From assembly GCA_037389465.1 (NCBI GenBank), contig JAZARR010000187.1, positions 3,436,001 through 3,500,000 of the forward strand: 64,000 nucleotides of DNA, given 5' to 3'. Below are positions 26,688-39,027 of the stretch, piece by piece (within the stretch, counting starts at the first letter, position 1; each line of letters begins with the position of its first letter). The stretch comes from Baylisascaris procyonis. Taxonomy: Eukaryota; Nematoda; Chromadorea; Rhabditida; Ascarididae. Below the pieces are notes generated by a model that did not search any database, was not told the DNA's origin, and was given only the letters and a program-made list of their open reading frames with translations. A program made the position numbers and the translations under genes.

Positions 26688-28150
26688 GCGATTATATTGA
26701 ATATTCAAACATATCATCGTGGAAACGAAAAAAATGTTTCAGTGAATATTTCATCTGGAAGGCTAAGCGATAAGACTATAAGCCTAAACGAATTGATACA
26801 CAAAAAAGAGGAACATAAAGCGGAATATGTGAAGCAACGTTAATAATAAATATATCAAACGAAATTAACGACAATGTGCACTGACTATCACATCTCGCCA
26901 TATGACGTTGAATCGTAATGAATGTTGAATGCAGTGCGGTTTGTCAATGACAAGCAATGCGGGCAGCAGGGGTCACATGAATCCCGCAGCTACGCTAGCG
27001 GGGTCACTTCAATAGATGACCACATGACGATCAATAATCACACTTCTGCTTCAGCACTGGCATAGAAGTTATGCAGCTAGGCCTATGATCAAATAAAAGA
27101 AACAAGGCAAATCACCATTGTACATGCTAATTGTTATCTCCTCATAAAACTATATGATCATGCCAATGATCACATCGAAATTTCTGTAGTTTGCATGTTC
27201 TCTGTTTCGACGTGTCGTCGCGCTAATTAAGTGATCATCACTGAAGACCGATTTTAGAATATTTTTACTTGAAGGGTGTTTGTTTGTTGAGCATATCATG
27301 TGTGAAGTTAAGAATCGCCTCTAGGTCACAACCGCTAGCTGTAACACATTCGCGAACGGCTAAACGTTTTGATAATCTGAGCCTAAATCGATGAATCGAA
27401 TCCCTGGAGCTGAAGGGCGGCTCTAACCGAATTTGTGAACTTTTATGGCGCGTAAGCTGCCCCAGCAGGCATCTTTTCAATGAGGAATGTGCTGTCGAAG
27501 GTCACATTAGAAACAAAGGGCGAGCAATTCGAAATCCCCGGCGCTTCAGATCGAAATTGGAACCGATCGGCGATTGAGCCGTCGCGCAATCAGCATTACT
27601 CCAAGGTACACGTTATGCAGTGCTTCAAGTGGTAAAGATTTTGAGTCTAAAATGTTCTAAAACTAGTCTACTATATGGGGTTTGGGAAGATCCAAGCACC
27701 ACTGCCCTTATATCGCTGACCCTTCTTGGTATATCAATCATAGGCCTAGCTGCATAACTTCTATGCAAGTGCTAGAGCAGAAGTGCGATTATTGATCGTC
27801 ATGTGGTCATCTATTAAAGTGACCCCGCTAGCATAGCTGCGGGATTCGTGTGACCCCTGCTGCCCACATTGCTTGTCATTGAGAAACCGCACTGCATTCA
27901 ATGTTCATTACGATTCAACGTGATATGGTGGATATGGAACAATCAGTGCATATTGTCGTTAATTTCGTTTGATATATTTATTATTAACGTTGTTTCACAT
28001 ATTCCGCTTTATGTTCCCCTTTTTTGTGTATCAATTCGTTTAGGCTTGTAGTCTTATCGCTTAGCCTTTCAGATGAAATATTCACTGAAACATTTTTTCT
28101 GTTTCCAGCGAGGATAATATCTTTGAATATTCCATGTAATCGCAAATGGA
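26688..28150. mobile_element. Foldback-type element: ~400-bp inverted arms
   Basis: The left arm (26688-27090) and right arm (27737-28150) are reverse complements with scattered substitutions and small indels, flanking a loop of about 650 bp. Matching landmarks include GAATATTTCATCTG, CGGAATATGTGAAGCAACGT, TGACCACATGACGATCAATA and GCAGCTAGGCCTATGAT. Each arm holds the same short frame in opposite orientation, ending KAEYVKQR-stop (26843 on +, 27984 on -). The differences I can read within it change the amino acid, so it does not look constrained. The loop holds no recognised transposase. Consistent with a non-autonomous foldback or long-TIR element, or with an inverted duplication. Confidence 0.7.
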
Positions 28151-29617
28151 GCCCTGGGTTTAAGTATTCGTTACATACTATAGTCGATATTCTCTTATCT
28201 TTTAAAAACATCTAGACGATGATCATGACAATGCAAAGAGACGATCAATACGGTCCCCATATGACAGATGAGAGGATAAGAAGCTCCTCGTTTATAACAA
28301 ATAAAACAGATAGGAAACAGGCTCTCTTCCCTCTCCCCTGCTACAACGAAAAAAAATATAACAATCTTCAGTAATTGCGAGCACTTCACATGATTCAGGT
28401 ACAATGCGTTAATTGCTTATTCGATTCTTCGAATGCGATAAGAAATATTCCGATTCCATGCGGCTTACGCTAAAACACCGAAATCAGCTTTGTGTTCCTC
28501 CTACGCCTTCCAATCCCATGATATTATTGTAGAAATGAATTCCTTATGATTGAAAGCAACCTTGTGGGCTATACTTCTAATGTACGTTTTCCTCAAAAGC
28601 AAAATGTTTTGTGATTTGACTGAAAGCTTTTCTTTTATGAATCAACTGGATGTTCAGATCTAGGAATCCAACCAACCATAGAAATTGCAGCTGGCACAAC
28701 TGCACTGCTTTATTGACAACGTTATCTAACTCATATTTCTGAACAAAATCTATGTTTTCGTTTGGCCACTAAAAACTATTCGTCCAACAGTACTCATGTT
28801 GCAAATGGCTATCGTTTGAATGATTCGATTTATTGTTCTTAAATTAAATCGCTGAGCATTTAATTCAACAGTTATGCAAATTATGCGAACCAATGGAATG
28901 TATTTGACTTCTTTGTCGAACATGAAACTATATTTGCTCTATTGACTGATGATTCATACCAATCAACACCAATCAATGATTCATACCACTTTATATATAT
29001 ATAAAGTGGTATGAATCATTGATTGGTATAGAACATTCAGTGGATTCTCTCTATACGCATTTTACTTTCTGCAACACAACAGTTCATGTTATACCGTTGT
29101 AAAAATTTCGTTAGTAATTGTAACGAATGACTCGGTCCAATGAAGGCGTTAAACTGTGCAAAGTGACCCATTAGATCGGTTTCAAGCTGATAATCTGCAA
29201 ACTACAATCGGCATAACATCTTCATTTTGTCTATTTTTAATTAGCAACATTCTTTTGGGCGCAAGCTTAGCTCTACGCAAATCTATCGATGCCACTTTAG
29301 ATTAGCCACCATCCACCATTCATCGGTGGAATCAATCGCCGAATCGAAAATTGACCGATCTCAGCTGTCTGGTGACAATCTACCTACTAATGTGAAAACG
29401 CAGTATAGTTGGATAAAGCATACAAAGAACGCTCATCAGCAGTGACGTTGTGCCATTACAGCAACCGCCCGATGTGGAGTTTTGGGCAGACTTCAGGGCA
29501 ATGATTAGCTCATTTGTTTTGAATTGCCGATACGATTGCTTCGATGAAGAAAAAATTTATTGTTGTTTTGAGGGTTTATTTGCTGGCTTGCATGCGGATT
29601 AGTAGTTCAGTCGAAGA
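28151..29617. other. No gene seen; contains a perfect palindrome
   Basis: Ordinary AT-rich sequence on both strands, except for the 60-bp palindrome annotated separately. Confidence 0.45.
28968..29027. repeat. Perfect 60-bp palindrome
   Basis: The 30 bases 28968-28997 are the exact reverse complement of 28998-29027. The arms begin ACCAATCAATGATTCATACC and the centre is an alternating TA run. The left side also carries a partial direct copy (GATTCATACCAATCA, 28951-28965). It would extrude as a cruciform or fold as a hairpin. Confidence 0.97.
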
Positions 29618-29858
29618 TTACTGCCCCTTATTTAGAATATACAACGAGCGATGGCATGTAGGCATTGCCTGAGATAATATTTCATCACTAATTAACTCAA
29701 TCGCCTCGTGCAGATCACGTCGTTCCCTGCAGCAAACATGTTTATATAGTAAATTCCCCAAAAGCTTCGGTAGCAGTGGGCTCAGCGGACTTCCAAAATG
29801 TGCTGATAGGAAGGCTAAACTGTTCCGCAAGAGGATTGCTATCTTCGGGACGAGCATC
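29618..29858 (-). CDS. Candidate terminal exon, function unknown
   Basis: The minus-strand frame is open from the (AT)n tract down to a TAA at 29618-29620. A possible acceptor ends at 29859 (GTCCCGAAG). The text is helical, with LLPKLLGNLLYKHVCC and LHEAIELISDEILSQAMP, and ends LYILNKGQ. The composition looks coding and unlike the flanking sequence, but I do not recognise a family and found no partner exon. A low-confidence call. Confidence 0.3.
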
Positions 29859-29884
29859 ATATGAATAATCACGTGATATATTCG

Positions 29885-29985
<101 letters not shown>

Positions 29986-29990
29986 TATAT

Positions 29991-30138
29991 AGCTTCGCTA
30001 GGAATACTCTGCACATTTTGAACAATATGCCGATGCTTTGTAAGGTGCGTCTGTCCATCTGTATGTCTGTCTGTCCACTTGCACTTGCATCAAGTCGGGA
30101 CTCGAGTTGCGAGCTTTGCTAGGAATACTCTGCATCAT
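29991..30138. repeat. Direct repeat, 120-bp spacing, with TCTGTC-rich core
   Basis: The motif GCTAGGAATACTCTGCA occurs at about 29998 and again at about 30118. Between the copies lies a run of TCTGTCCATCTGTATGTCTG type. A similar GTCTGTCTGTTTGTT run is seen on the minus strand near 20185, so a dispersed repeat family is likely. Confidence 0.55.
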
Positions 30139-33100
30139 ATAGTAACGGATACCATGATGTAACAATCCATAGTATGACCTTAATGTAAATGCGCATATTT
30201 CGCCAATTTTTTGGTACACTTCTATAATTAGTAGTAAAGATTTGTATTTCCATCACTGGAGTAAAGTTTGAGCAAATTTCACTTTCCATAGTATCACAAG
30301 CTGTACTTTCTTTTTGACTCATCAACTCCAGAGCCCCACACTCTCAATATTCGTCGTGAATGTTTTCTAGCAAGTTTTTGGAGAAGTATAAAAAATTACT
30401 TAGCGATGAAATTTGGAACTATTCACGTTTCATGCAAATTTCTGAAAGTTGTATGGAAAATTTACTTTAAAAAAGCATTTTGTACAAATCAAGTGAAAAA
30501 ATATCTCAATTAAGGTCCAGCCGGTCTCATCAAGTTATGTGGATATTCTCCTTTCGTCTTTGGACTGTAGAGAAGATTGGAGCGATGAGGTATCGGATCG
30601 TGTGGGCCAGGTGTTGGCACATGCCCAGCACAGTACACCTGAAAGTAGCATCTGATCATATATGATGTGCTTCACGCACTTATTTGTGATCGTCTCAGTA
30701 ATAACCCCTCTCCCTTCACGGGTGGATAACAAAACATTAGAAATATACGACCGGAAGCTATTTGTCCATCAGTTTTAAAAGGTGTCAAGACAGCGATCAG
30801 CGATATCATTACTCAACCAACGCTTATCAATATCACACTTCAACTTGAGACGAGTTTCATTGCGCAGAACGACACAGGAACTTGTCTAACAGGCGCAAGT
30901 GTTTACCACCTCCTGCCCCCAACCGAAGGGGGAGGGGACTGATCTCAGCTATAAAGAAAGTGATCGAGAAGCGTCTTTTGCTTTGATCGGTATGCACCTC
31001 ATAAGTGAACAATGAATGATCTAGGTAGTTGTAAGTTGAAGTAGCTGTTTGAAACTGGGTAAACCTCTGCATATCTTGCGGGGTCAACTCATCTATTAGG
31101 AAGAGTGCTCTCAAGAGTCAACCCATGATGAACAAGATTGCAGCATTCTGTAACCCTCTTCAATGACGGAGGCAGCCAATGCAATCGTAGTCTGAAACCT
31201 CTGAGCCAATCGGCAGAGAGTGGAGTGACTCAAAGAGGTTTTTTTCAGGTGCTCCTAGCGATCTCTATCACAATAAAACCATTCCAAAGTAGAAGATGAA
31301 TTTACAACTTTCTCTGGTCCTGTATCAACAATGCAATATTGACCAAATACCTCAAGATCTTGGTTATCGTTGCGATTGTTATGATAGGTTTTCAGTGATA
31401 ATCGTGTTCCACATATCCAACATTTGAAGCAACCCTATAATTGATCATATCATCTCTTCTATAATATTCTTTCATCACCATTACTAAGAATTTCTAATAA
31501 CATAAATAAGCTATAATGGAGGTGAAAGTTTTTCATGATAGAGAGATATTATTATATTAGATGATTTATTTAACTCAGTCAGATGAATTGATATCTTATC
31601 TTAAGCATCGGCTGATCATTCGAAGCCAATAAAAGGTAATTCAATTGTCGGCCATCTTGGAGAATTCATGAAAATTGTTCGTCACTGATAATAAATAGTC
31701 TATGAAATCATTATTTTGTTTACTTCAGAACTTCAAAAAACTATAATATTAACAATAAGGATTTTTTTGTGAACCTTTATCATTGCGACATTTTTTGATC
31801 GGTTCTATCTGCTTCCAGAAATGGCCACTTGACCATTGTCCACTACAGGAAGTTTCATATAAGTGCCTTTATTTAGGAAAGTCTAAATGAATAAGGATAT
31901 GATAATGTGATAAGTGAATCGATTAGGAAATTGCTAGCCAAATAACGACTAGCCATTGGCTAATAAGAAATAATTGATGATGTGAATATGCATTTCGTTC
32001 AATATGCTCAATTTCACATATCTAACGATTGACATATGCACAAACAAACTTTATGAAACAGAACGCCGTCCTTGAGAGGTCCAACTTTATCGTTGAAATA
32101 TGTAGGACGTTTACATCGGAAACACGGTTCCTTCATCCTCTAAAACAATCACAATTGAATGATATCAGAGATTTGAAATAACGCAGTAGCGAGCATATTC
32201 ACATATAATTATTAGCATAAATATTTGCATACGGGTAAATTTGTGTATAATAAGGCAAGGTAGTCCGTTATGAATACCGCTCGAAAACTCCTTTCTTATG
32301 AAGGTGTCATAGAACGCATTATTATTGGTTTACTGCGATAAGCGTGATTGTTGACGAACTTGAAGTATTGACGTTATCGTTAACCGAACGTTGATAAATA
32401 TGTGAGCATGCTTTACATCTGTGCGCACAGGCGTAGAGTTATATTGGGGAAGGAAAAAAGGAGGGAGGAGATGGGGACGAAGAGGTAATTCGCCTTCACC
32501 TCTTACCTGAGGTATTAGACAACGTAAGATCACATTCTCGACGTGTATGCATCAATTTCGCAAGAACGTTTTCGCTACAACCCGCCTATGTTGTAGGTTA
32601 TACCACTCATAATATAGCCGTACTTGTATATTATAAAGCGATGTGAGGTGGAAAAAAAATGCTGAAGCACTATTAACTTTAAGAAGTGAGTCACTAAAAT
32701 ATTTGCGTTGTTGATAGCCAGCCGTCTAGTTTACTTGCGACAATTGACAACTTTCAAAGGAACGCATTCCACAGCTGAGTTGATGTTTAAACTCTAAAAG
32801 TTTGGCTTCATTGGATGTAACTGTTAGAATTAAGCAAGCTGAGGTATTCCGGAACATATATCTGATCTGACTCTGTGAAAAAAAAAACTGCATCGAACGC
32901 TAAAATTATTCATTTCGAAAATAGAAGACACCTAAAACGAACGGAAATAATGCATGAATATAGGAAATCAGATCAAGGAGCAACAACTAAGAACACCTGA
33001 AGAGAAGAGAAACTCAAAGAAGATCGTTTCCTCCACCCCTACGATAGGTTTGCAATGTTATGCAATTATAATTTAAACGACAAGTGAAAATGAACAAGTG

Positions 33101-33665
33101 GATTTCGATGTTAGAAAATGATTTCACTGTAATCTGTAATCGCCGTCTTTAAGTAGACAACTCGCAACATCATCACTGAAAATTTAACGACGCAATGTTC
33201 GACCGCTTTATTTAAACGGTCTCAGTCAATTGTAGTGCTCTATTATCGAACCCAGTTAGACATGTAGACTGCAGTAACCCTCAACTCGTGAAAAGAGACA
33301 CTCTGTAAATATTGTGCGCATTTTAGCAATGTCTATGACAATGACTCCAACCTGGAGCCGAAACATCCCATTTGTTGATGCATATAACTTTTAGTGCTAT
33401 TGATCCTTGTTGTAGCAAGTGTGGATATCAAACCAATAAAGCAGAAATCATGTGCCAAATATGCAAGATCAATCTACATCCGCTTCAATATCGCTTCTGA
33501 CTGCCTTATTGAGCAGAATATATGGAACTGAGCTAAGTAATGCATAGGTGGGCATGAATGGGCAAAAATTAATCCAAAGGCGCCATGCCCCTCGATATAA
33601 GACCCCGCAACCCCATCATATAAGCCGACTACTTCATATGAGCTGATATAACAAATGCCATTTTA
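30139..33665. other. No supported gene
   Basis: About 3.5 kb with isolated frames only. The most protein-like are - strand 31114-30930 (LIDELTPQDMQRFTQFQTAT) and - strand 32533-32330, neither with clear splice partners. Confidence 0.4.
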
Positions 33666-34176
33666 ATGGAAATTTCTTCACCTCGAGGCGAACTTGTGCT
33701 TGAAGCAGCAGCTGATGAAAATATCTCTACGAAAATTCGACTCCTACCTTCTAATCTAAAGGTTATAATATCGTATCACACAATTTATGCAAAGAGATGT
33801 ATATTAATTGCGCCCAACTATGAGAAGAGATATTAATGATGTATATAGAATAATAAATTTTATAATGTATAAAATAAATCCCTATTGGATGAAGTGGATG
33901 GTAAAAGATTACAACGGATCTATACCAAACATAGTGAACAGTAGATTACCAAAGTAATTAGGAATACATCACCTATGTATGAAGCAATGAACAAACTGCG
34001 AGTCATATCCATCTAAATGAGTACAGTAACTGTTCAGGTCGTTCAGGTGGATGAGATGAGGATGAGGTAGTTAGGTTGCAACTAAACAAGCTAAAGAGAA
34101 AGCAAAGGAGACAGAGGTCCGCACCCTCAAGAAGCTTGCTGGAAAAATGTTGCTGAAAGGTCGAGATTATGCATAG
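33666..34176 (+). CDS. Candidate two-exon small gene, unknown
   Basis: Exon 33666-33761 starts with ATG and reads MEISSPRGELVLEAAADENI and on to LLPSNLK before a GTTATA donor. Exon 34075-34176 could follow in phase, giving a lysine-rich tail that ends KGRDYA-stop, for 65 residues in all. The second exon's acceptor (GAGGTAGTTAG) is weak, and another frame over the same bases also looks coding (ending LLEKCC-stop), so the join is uncertain. No domain recognised. Confidence 0.28.
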
Positions 34177-34324
34177 AGTGTGACAGTTAGTGAGGTACCG
34201 AACAACGAACCGGCTCTATCTGCTCTGCGTTGTTCGAGCACCACCAAATACTAAGCAAATAAAAGCTGTGTGCTCTTAGTGTCGACGAAAAAATTGCGAA
34301 TGTGTCACAGCATTCTTGATTTAA

Positions 34325-34390
34325 TTCTTGTGCTCTTTTTCTTTTTCTTTCTTTCTTTCTCTCTCTCCCTCTCTCTCCCTCTCTTTTAAG
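34325..34390. repeat. Pyrimidine tract (CTTT/CTCTCC)
   Basis: A run of TTTTTC, CTTTCTTTCTTT and CTCTCTCCCTCT. Simple repeat. Confidence 0.85.
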
Positions 34391-34679
34391 CGCTCTACAG
34401 AATTCACTAACTCATCACATCGTTTTGCGATATATATTGCACAAATGGAACAATGTTAGCTTGATGGCGTTTGACGATGACAGGTGAATAGAGATTTGTC
34501 AATGAGGCAAAACCAGCCGGCTTCAAATGGAAGTCAACTCTAACACAAGAAAAAGCAGCGATTACAATGGCTTAAACCGCCGCAAGAGGATCGAAAACGA
34601 ATTGAAAGACCGCTAACAACTGAAGTACGCAAAGTAACGATATTGGTGTTCACCCAAAATCGGCCTGTATATGCATTTA

Positions 34680-34699
34680 AATATATATATATATATATT
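34680..34699. repeat. Short (AT)n tract
   Basis: About 20 bp of AT dinucleotides, 50 bp away from the longer tract on its right. Confidence 0.85.
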
Positions 34700-34746
34700 C
34701 TCTGATATATCATCGAAGTAATTTCTAGTCGATACACACAAACATG

Positions 34747-34748
<2 letters not shown>

Positions 34749-34837
<89 letters not shown>
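34749..34837. repeat. (AT)n microsatellite
   Basis: About 89 bp of uninterrupted AT dinucleotides. Confidence 0.95.
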
Positions 34838-34843
<6 letters not shown>

Positions 34844-35481
34844 GGTGCAAAAAATCAATTAAGCCATTTCTTCAATAATGCTAGCAATGATCACAGATTT
34901 TTCTCTTTCATGGGACAACTATGTCCACTAAATTTTCAATAACTGAACAAAAATTTTCAAAAAAAGAACAAAAGATAACTGAAAAAATTTCGATGGGGTG
35001 ATCGTCACCTCATAGAAATTCGACAATCATGCCACGGATGACTTTCTGACATCTTATTTACATAAAAAAACAAAAAAAAATTATTTCATGCTAACATATG
35101 GAGAGAAATTTTTTAATACCTATTGACTACGCGTATTAGTCTTACTCGTTAACGATAAGCAATAAACATTAACCATGTCTATCGAAGAAGAGAAACAATA
35201 CTACTAGTTTAGATGCTTGACATCCCCCTGTCTGATGCTGTGCCTATGGATAGTGTGCGTGTGTACTCGCAGCTGCGAACAGCGAGCAAAGAAAGCAAAC
35301 AATAAGGCCTGAGATTTTTTTTATTCGTTTTAAATCTCGCTGATATGCAACATACATATGTGGAAATCCAACAGAATAAAGCACAAGAATTACATGAATA
35401 TACAAGAGGAATATATAGAAGGAAGCCATATTTATAGGCAATCAATGTAGATCATTGTGTCGAGAATATAAAAGACGATGT

Positions 35482-38400
35482 TCAGCGATTTTGCACTTGA
35501 GCTGCGGTCATAAGTGCTAAAGCATCGCGACTTGTACTCGCCAATACACGTTCGATATCGTTTTGCGTTAGAAAACCATCACAATCGGCATCAAGCAGCT
35601 AAATTTTTATTATTTATCTTTAATTCTCATACTCACATGCCACAGATTAAAGATATATGTCCGACGGATGAAGCATTTACATACTCCCAAACGTTTAAAT
35701 ATTCAAAGTTATAAGAGCAGAGATTGGAAATTTTAGAAGCTACCTTCATTCCTCCACTATTTACTTCCGGTAAATTATAGGGTCGTAGTGGAAGTCAAAA
35801 AAGTGGTAATGATGAAAGGATGGTATCAGAAATAATAGCAAATACGGCAAAATTAAAGTGGAAAAGAAAACCTTGAATTGTTCTGCAGCATATTTCCTCA
35901 ACGATGGTGTACAAGTAGGTTGTGGATTGGAATGCGATGTGGTTGACGAGATTTGCATTTGACCGAAAACTCCTTCTCGTGACGTGCTTGGAGATGTAAT
36001 AGCGTTCAAGTTAAATACACATTCAACATATTTCGTGAATGCGGACACATTGACCAAACCCTATAATTTGCATATAAAAAGAAAAAATTTACTACAATCG
36101 CAGATGTCCGATTATACTTCCCCCCCCCTCCTCGTATCTTGTAATTTTTCGTTTGCCTCCAATGTTTTACTTTTGCCGGGAAGGGAGAGGCCTAAAATAC
36201 CCGAAATTACAATTTATTTGGCTTAAATCATGTAAAAGCCCATCTCTAAAACAAATCTTCCTTACGATCACTATATGAGTCCAACTATCTACTACGTTAA
36301 AGTATAAAACCATCCATATTCATCAATATTATTTCATTTGTTCGTTCTATCAGTGGATGGATCTTCGCGTTTCAAATATTCAACTTGTATAAGACGCATA
36401 CTTAGTTGAATATAGATATTGATGCGTTGTGTTATTTGTCGATAAATCCTATCGCAGAACAAACTTCTTTATTCAACGTTTTAGAGAGAGGCAATTTTGG
36501 GTATGATCTCAGGAGATGATAAAAAAATGTTTATCAACATTTAGCGTTGACTGCCAATAGCCATTCCACGATCGTTTTTAATTAGAAACGTGGCTGGAAA
36601 ATTCATATGGCTAAACTGTTTGTCGTTATTTTTTATTTTTTATTTTTTGCTCTTTTATTAGAAGAATTCAAAAAAAAATGAATCGTTTATTTTGTTTTCA
36701 AATTGGTCAATATTAATTTTTCAACTGTGGTACAAATTTATAGGGAAAATTCGAAAGTAAGAATTGATTGATAATTACAAAAAAAAAAATATTCGATGTA
36801 CCCTTTCGTCTGGTTTCATCATTTTAAAGATAAATTGAGCAGCATTTGACGATTGAACGCTCGTAGATGCCGAATCGGAGGCGATTTCATCTGAGCATAT
36901 TAGATCATGAAGACAGAGCACTAAATCCTGAAATATATTTCAACTCTCATATATTGAGTCTCCAGAGGTCGCTTCAAGGGAATGTTCTCTACTAGTGCAA
37001 AGTGAAGGATATTGCAACTAGGCATTTTTTACGATATGAAACGAGTGTTCAAACTACATTAAACAGTCCTATAATATGCGACCAATACGCACATAGCCTA
37101 CGGCATCAAGACAAGGGCACTTTATTCAGAAAGAAGCGGTTGGGAATGTAAGTTGAAAAAAAGGACATAGATGTCTTCAAAAAAGAGGATTTCATTATTG
37201 TCAGGATTTCCATCCCAAAAGATGCCGCGATATCTATAAGAAAAATTCTGAGGATTCTGAGGAACGAGCAGAATTTCCCATGGAACTTTACCACAAATAA
37301 AATGACAAAAATCTAAGAATAGATGAGTGCAAGCTCTAAAGTGTAGGCAAAGTGAGCGAAAAGCTAAGGTTGCGGTATATACGCATCCTTCCAGTGATGG
37401 CAAAAATAAAACCTGCAGAAAAAGAAGCAGCATGCACTCTGCAGTATTTATGATGCAGGTAATTATTCAGCATCCCGCCAGGAATATAGTCCCGCTGCGG
37501 GTTTCTGTGGGCTCGTTCAGTTACATTTGCCGATGCATGAAAGGAAAGAAGCCACCACCTAGAGCTCAGGTCTCGGGTTAAGCCGGGATTTGTTTCATTT
37601 ACGTTCCGAACATTATTGGGAACGATGTTTCCAGCATATACCGGAAAAGATAACTCACTTCAAAGGTAATTGATCTTTGCGAGCGATCACCGGCTATCGT
37701 TTCAAAAATTCGATCGGCAAATCCATAATCGGATGCATTCGGAAAAATAAGGCGAAATATTTGACGCCATTGTGATAAATTCATTCGCCCATTTGAGCAT
37801 CGCTGCAATAAATGCACATTAATCTTCATAAACGAGAACAATAGTCTCTTCAAATCATTCTGCCAACTAGTCGACGTCCATGACATCAAACTACAAAGCA
37901 TCCAATCCACTCGTAAAAGCCCTCCAGACAGTCGACGACTCCATACGATGGTCCATAAGTCCCTTATTCCGGTTTGGCAGTGCATAAGGATATGAAGGAT
38001 ATGATTATTCCTCTGACTGTACAAGACGCAAGAGCTATATGCATTGGTCTGAGACTGAGGTTGACTGACTGTCAAGTCAGAAAGAATAAAGCAGTATAAA
38101 AAGCAGCGAAATCCTTTACAAGCCCTCGAATAGGCAATTGTGAATTCTTGAAAAACGCTAGGCTCCTCGAAGCTCTTCAAAGAATCCTCATCCAAAGCTT
38201 TGTCCCATGAAGACACGGTCGAAAAGCACAATTTATCTTTTTTTTTGAATCGCCGATCGCTCGCTTGTATGGATGTAGATGTGAGATAACAACTGCGCAA
38301 GCCAAAAGAACATGCAAAAGTATAATGGCACTGATGTTTAATCTGCGGTGCAACATTGCGGTTTTGCCGTTTAATTACTGCGAGCACTGTCCCATCTCTA

Positions 38401-39027
38401 GATTATAGACAGAAACTATTGTTAATTCAATCCAAAGGAAGTTCCGCACTCACAATATCTACCACGAAGGCAGCCATATGTTATTGGCGATCAAGAAATC
38501 GAAGTAATTTTCTCTGTTAGCGGCACAATTTAGTATTCTGTTCAAAGCATTGATCCACCCAAACGAATCATACGGCTGATTCTGTTGCCAAGTTAAAACT
38601 AGGCATGTTAATATTTTCGAAGATCAAAATTCTGCATCGTCTTGTTGCTTTCGATTCTTAATCAGATGATCGAACGATCATGTCACACAAAACTCAGTCT
38701 AACTTATCTCATCTGAACAATCTAATCCAATATCTTCCGAGAAAGTCATTTCTTCAAAGATATCACAACTTTTCCTCACGACGAAAAGCTTCTGATATAT
38801 AGTGAATCACTGCTATAAGAAATGATCAAAAAAATCCATAACACTATGCCTCTCAAAACAGTGTAATATAGAAGTAGACATACTTGCTTGAAATTTCTAT
38901 AGAGGAACATAATCCATTCTTTTTGAAATCCAGTTTGTGATCTTAGTTGTTCCAATGAGGGTGGTTGTGTATTGAAGGGGTTCGATAATAGATCCTCAAC
39001 ATCGATATCCACATCTTTAAACAACAT
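35482..39027 (-). CDS. Neuronal calcium sensor / KChIP-like EF-hand protein
   Basis: Five minus-strand exons, 39027-38884, 37802-37659, 36927-36802, 36060-35872 and 35598-35482, all join in phase 0 to give 239 residues. The first holds PPSLEQLRSQTGFQKEWIMF then LYRNFKQ, matching the N-lobe of KChIP/NCS proteins. The second has NLSQWRQIFRLIFP and RSITFEDLV across the junction, the EF1/EF2 pattern. The last gives the only canonical loop, DADCDGFLTQND, so probably one calcium site, with aspartate at position 12. EF1-EF3 loops lack their acidic ligands. The stretch after EF2 carries Ser/Thr/Pro-rich inserts absent from the usual ~190-residue family members. Splice sites are strong (GTATGT, GTGAGT, TTTCAG, TATAG). 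The ATG at 39027 follows an in-frame stop. It probably regulates a membrane channel or receptor; the partner is unknown. Confidence 0.85.

Noticed and set aside
26643..26843. Small gene ending KAEYVKQR
   Set aside because: The frame is part of an inverted-repeat arm; its mirror copy differs by amino-acid-changing substitutions, showing no sign of selection on a protein.
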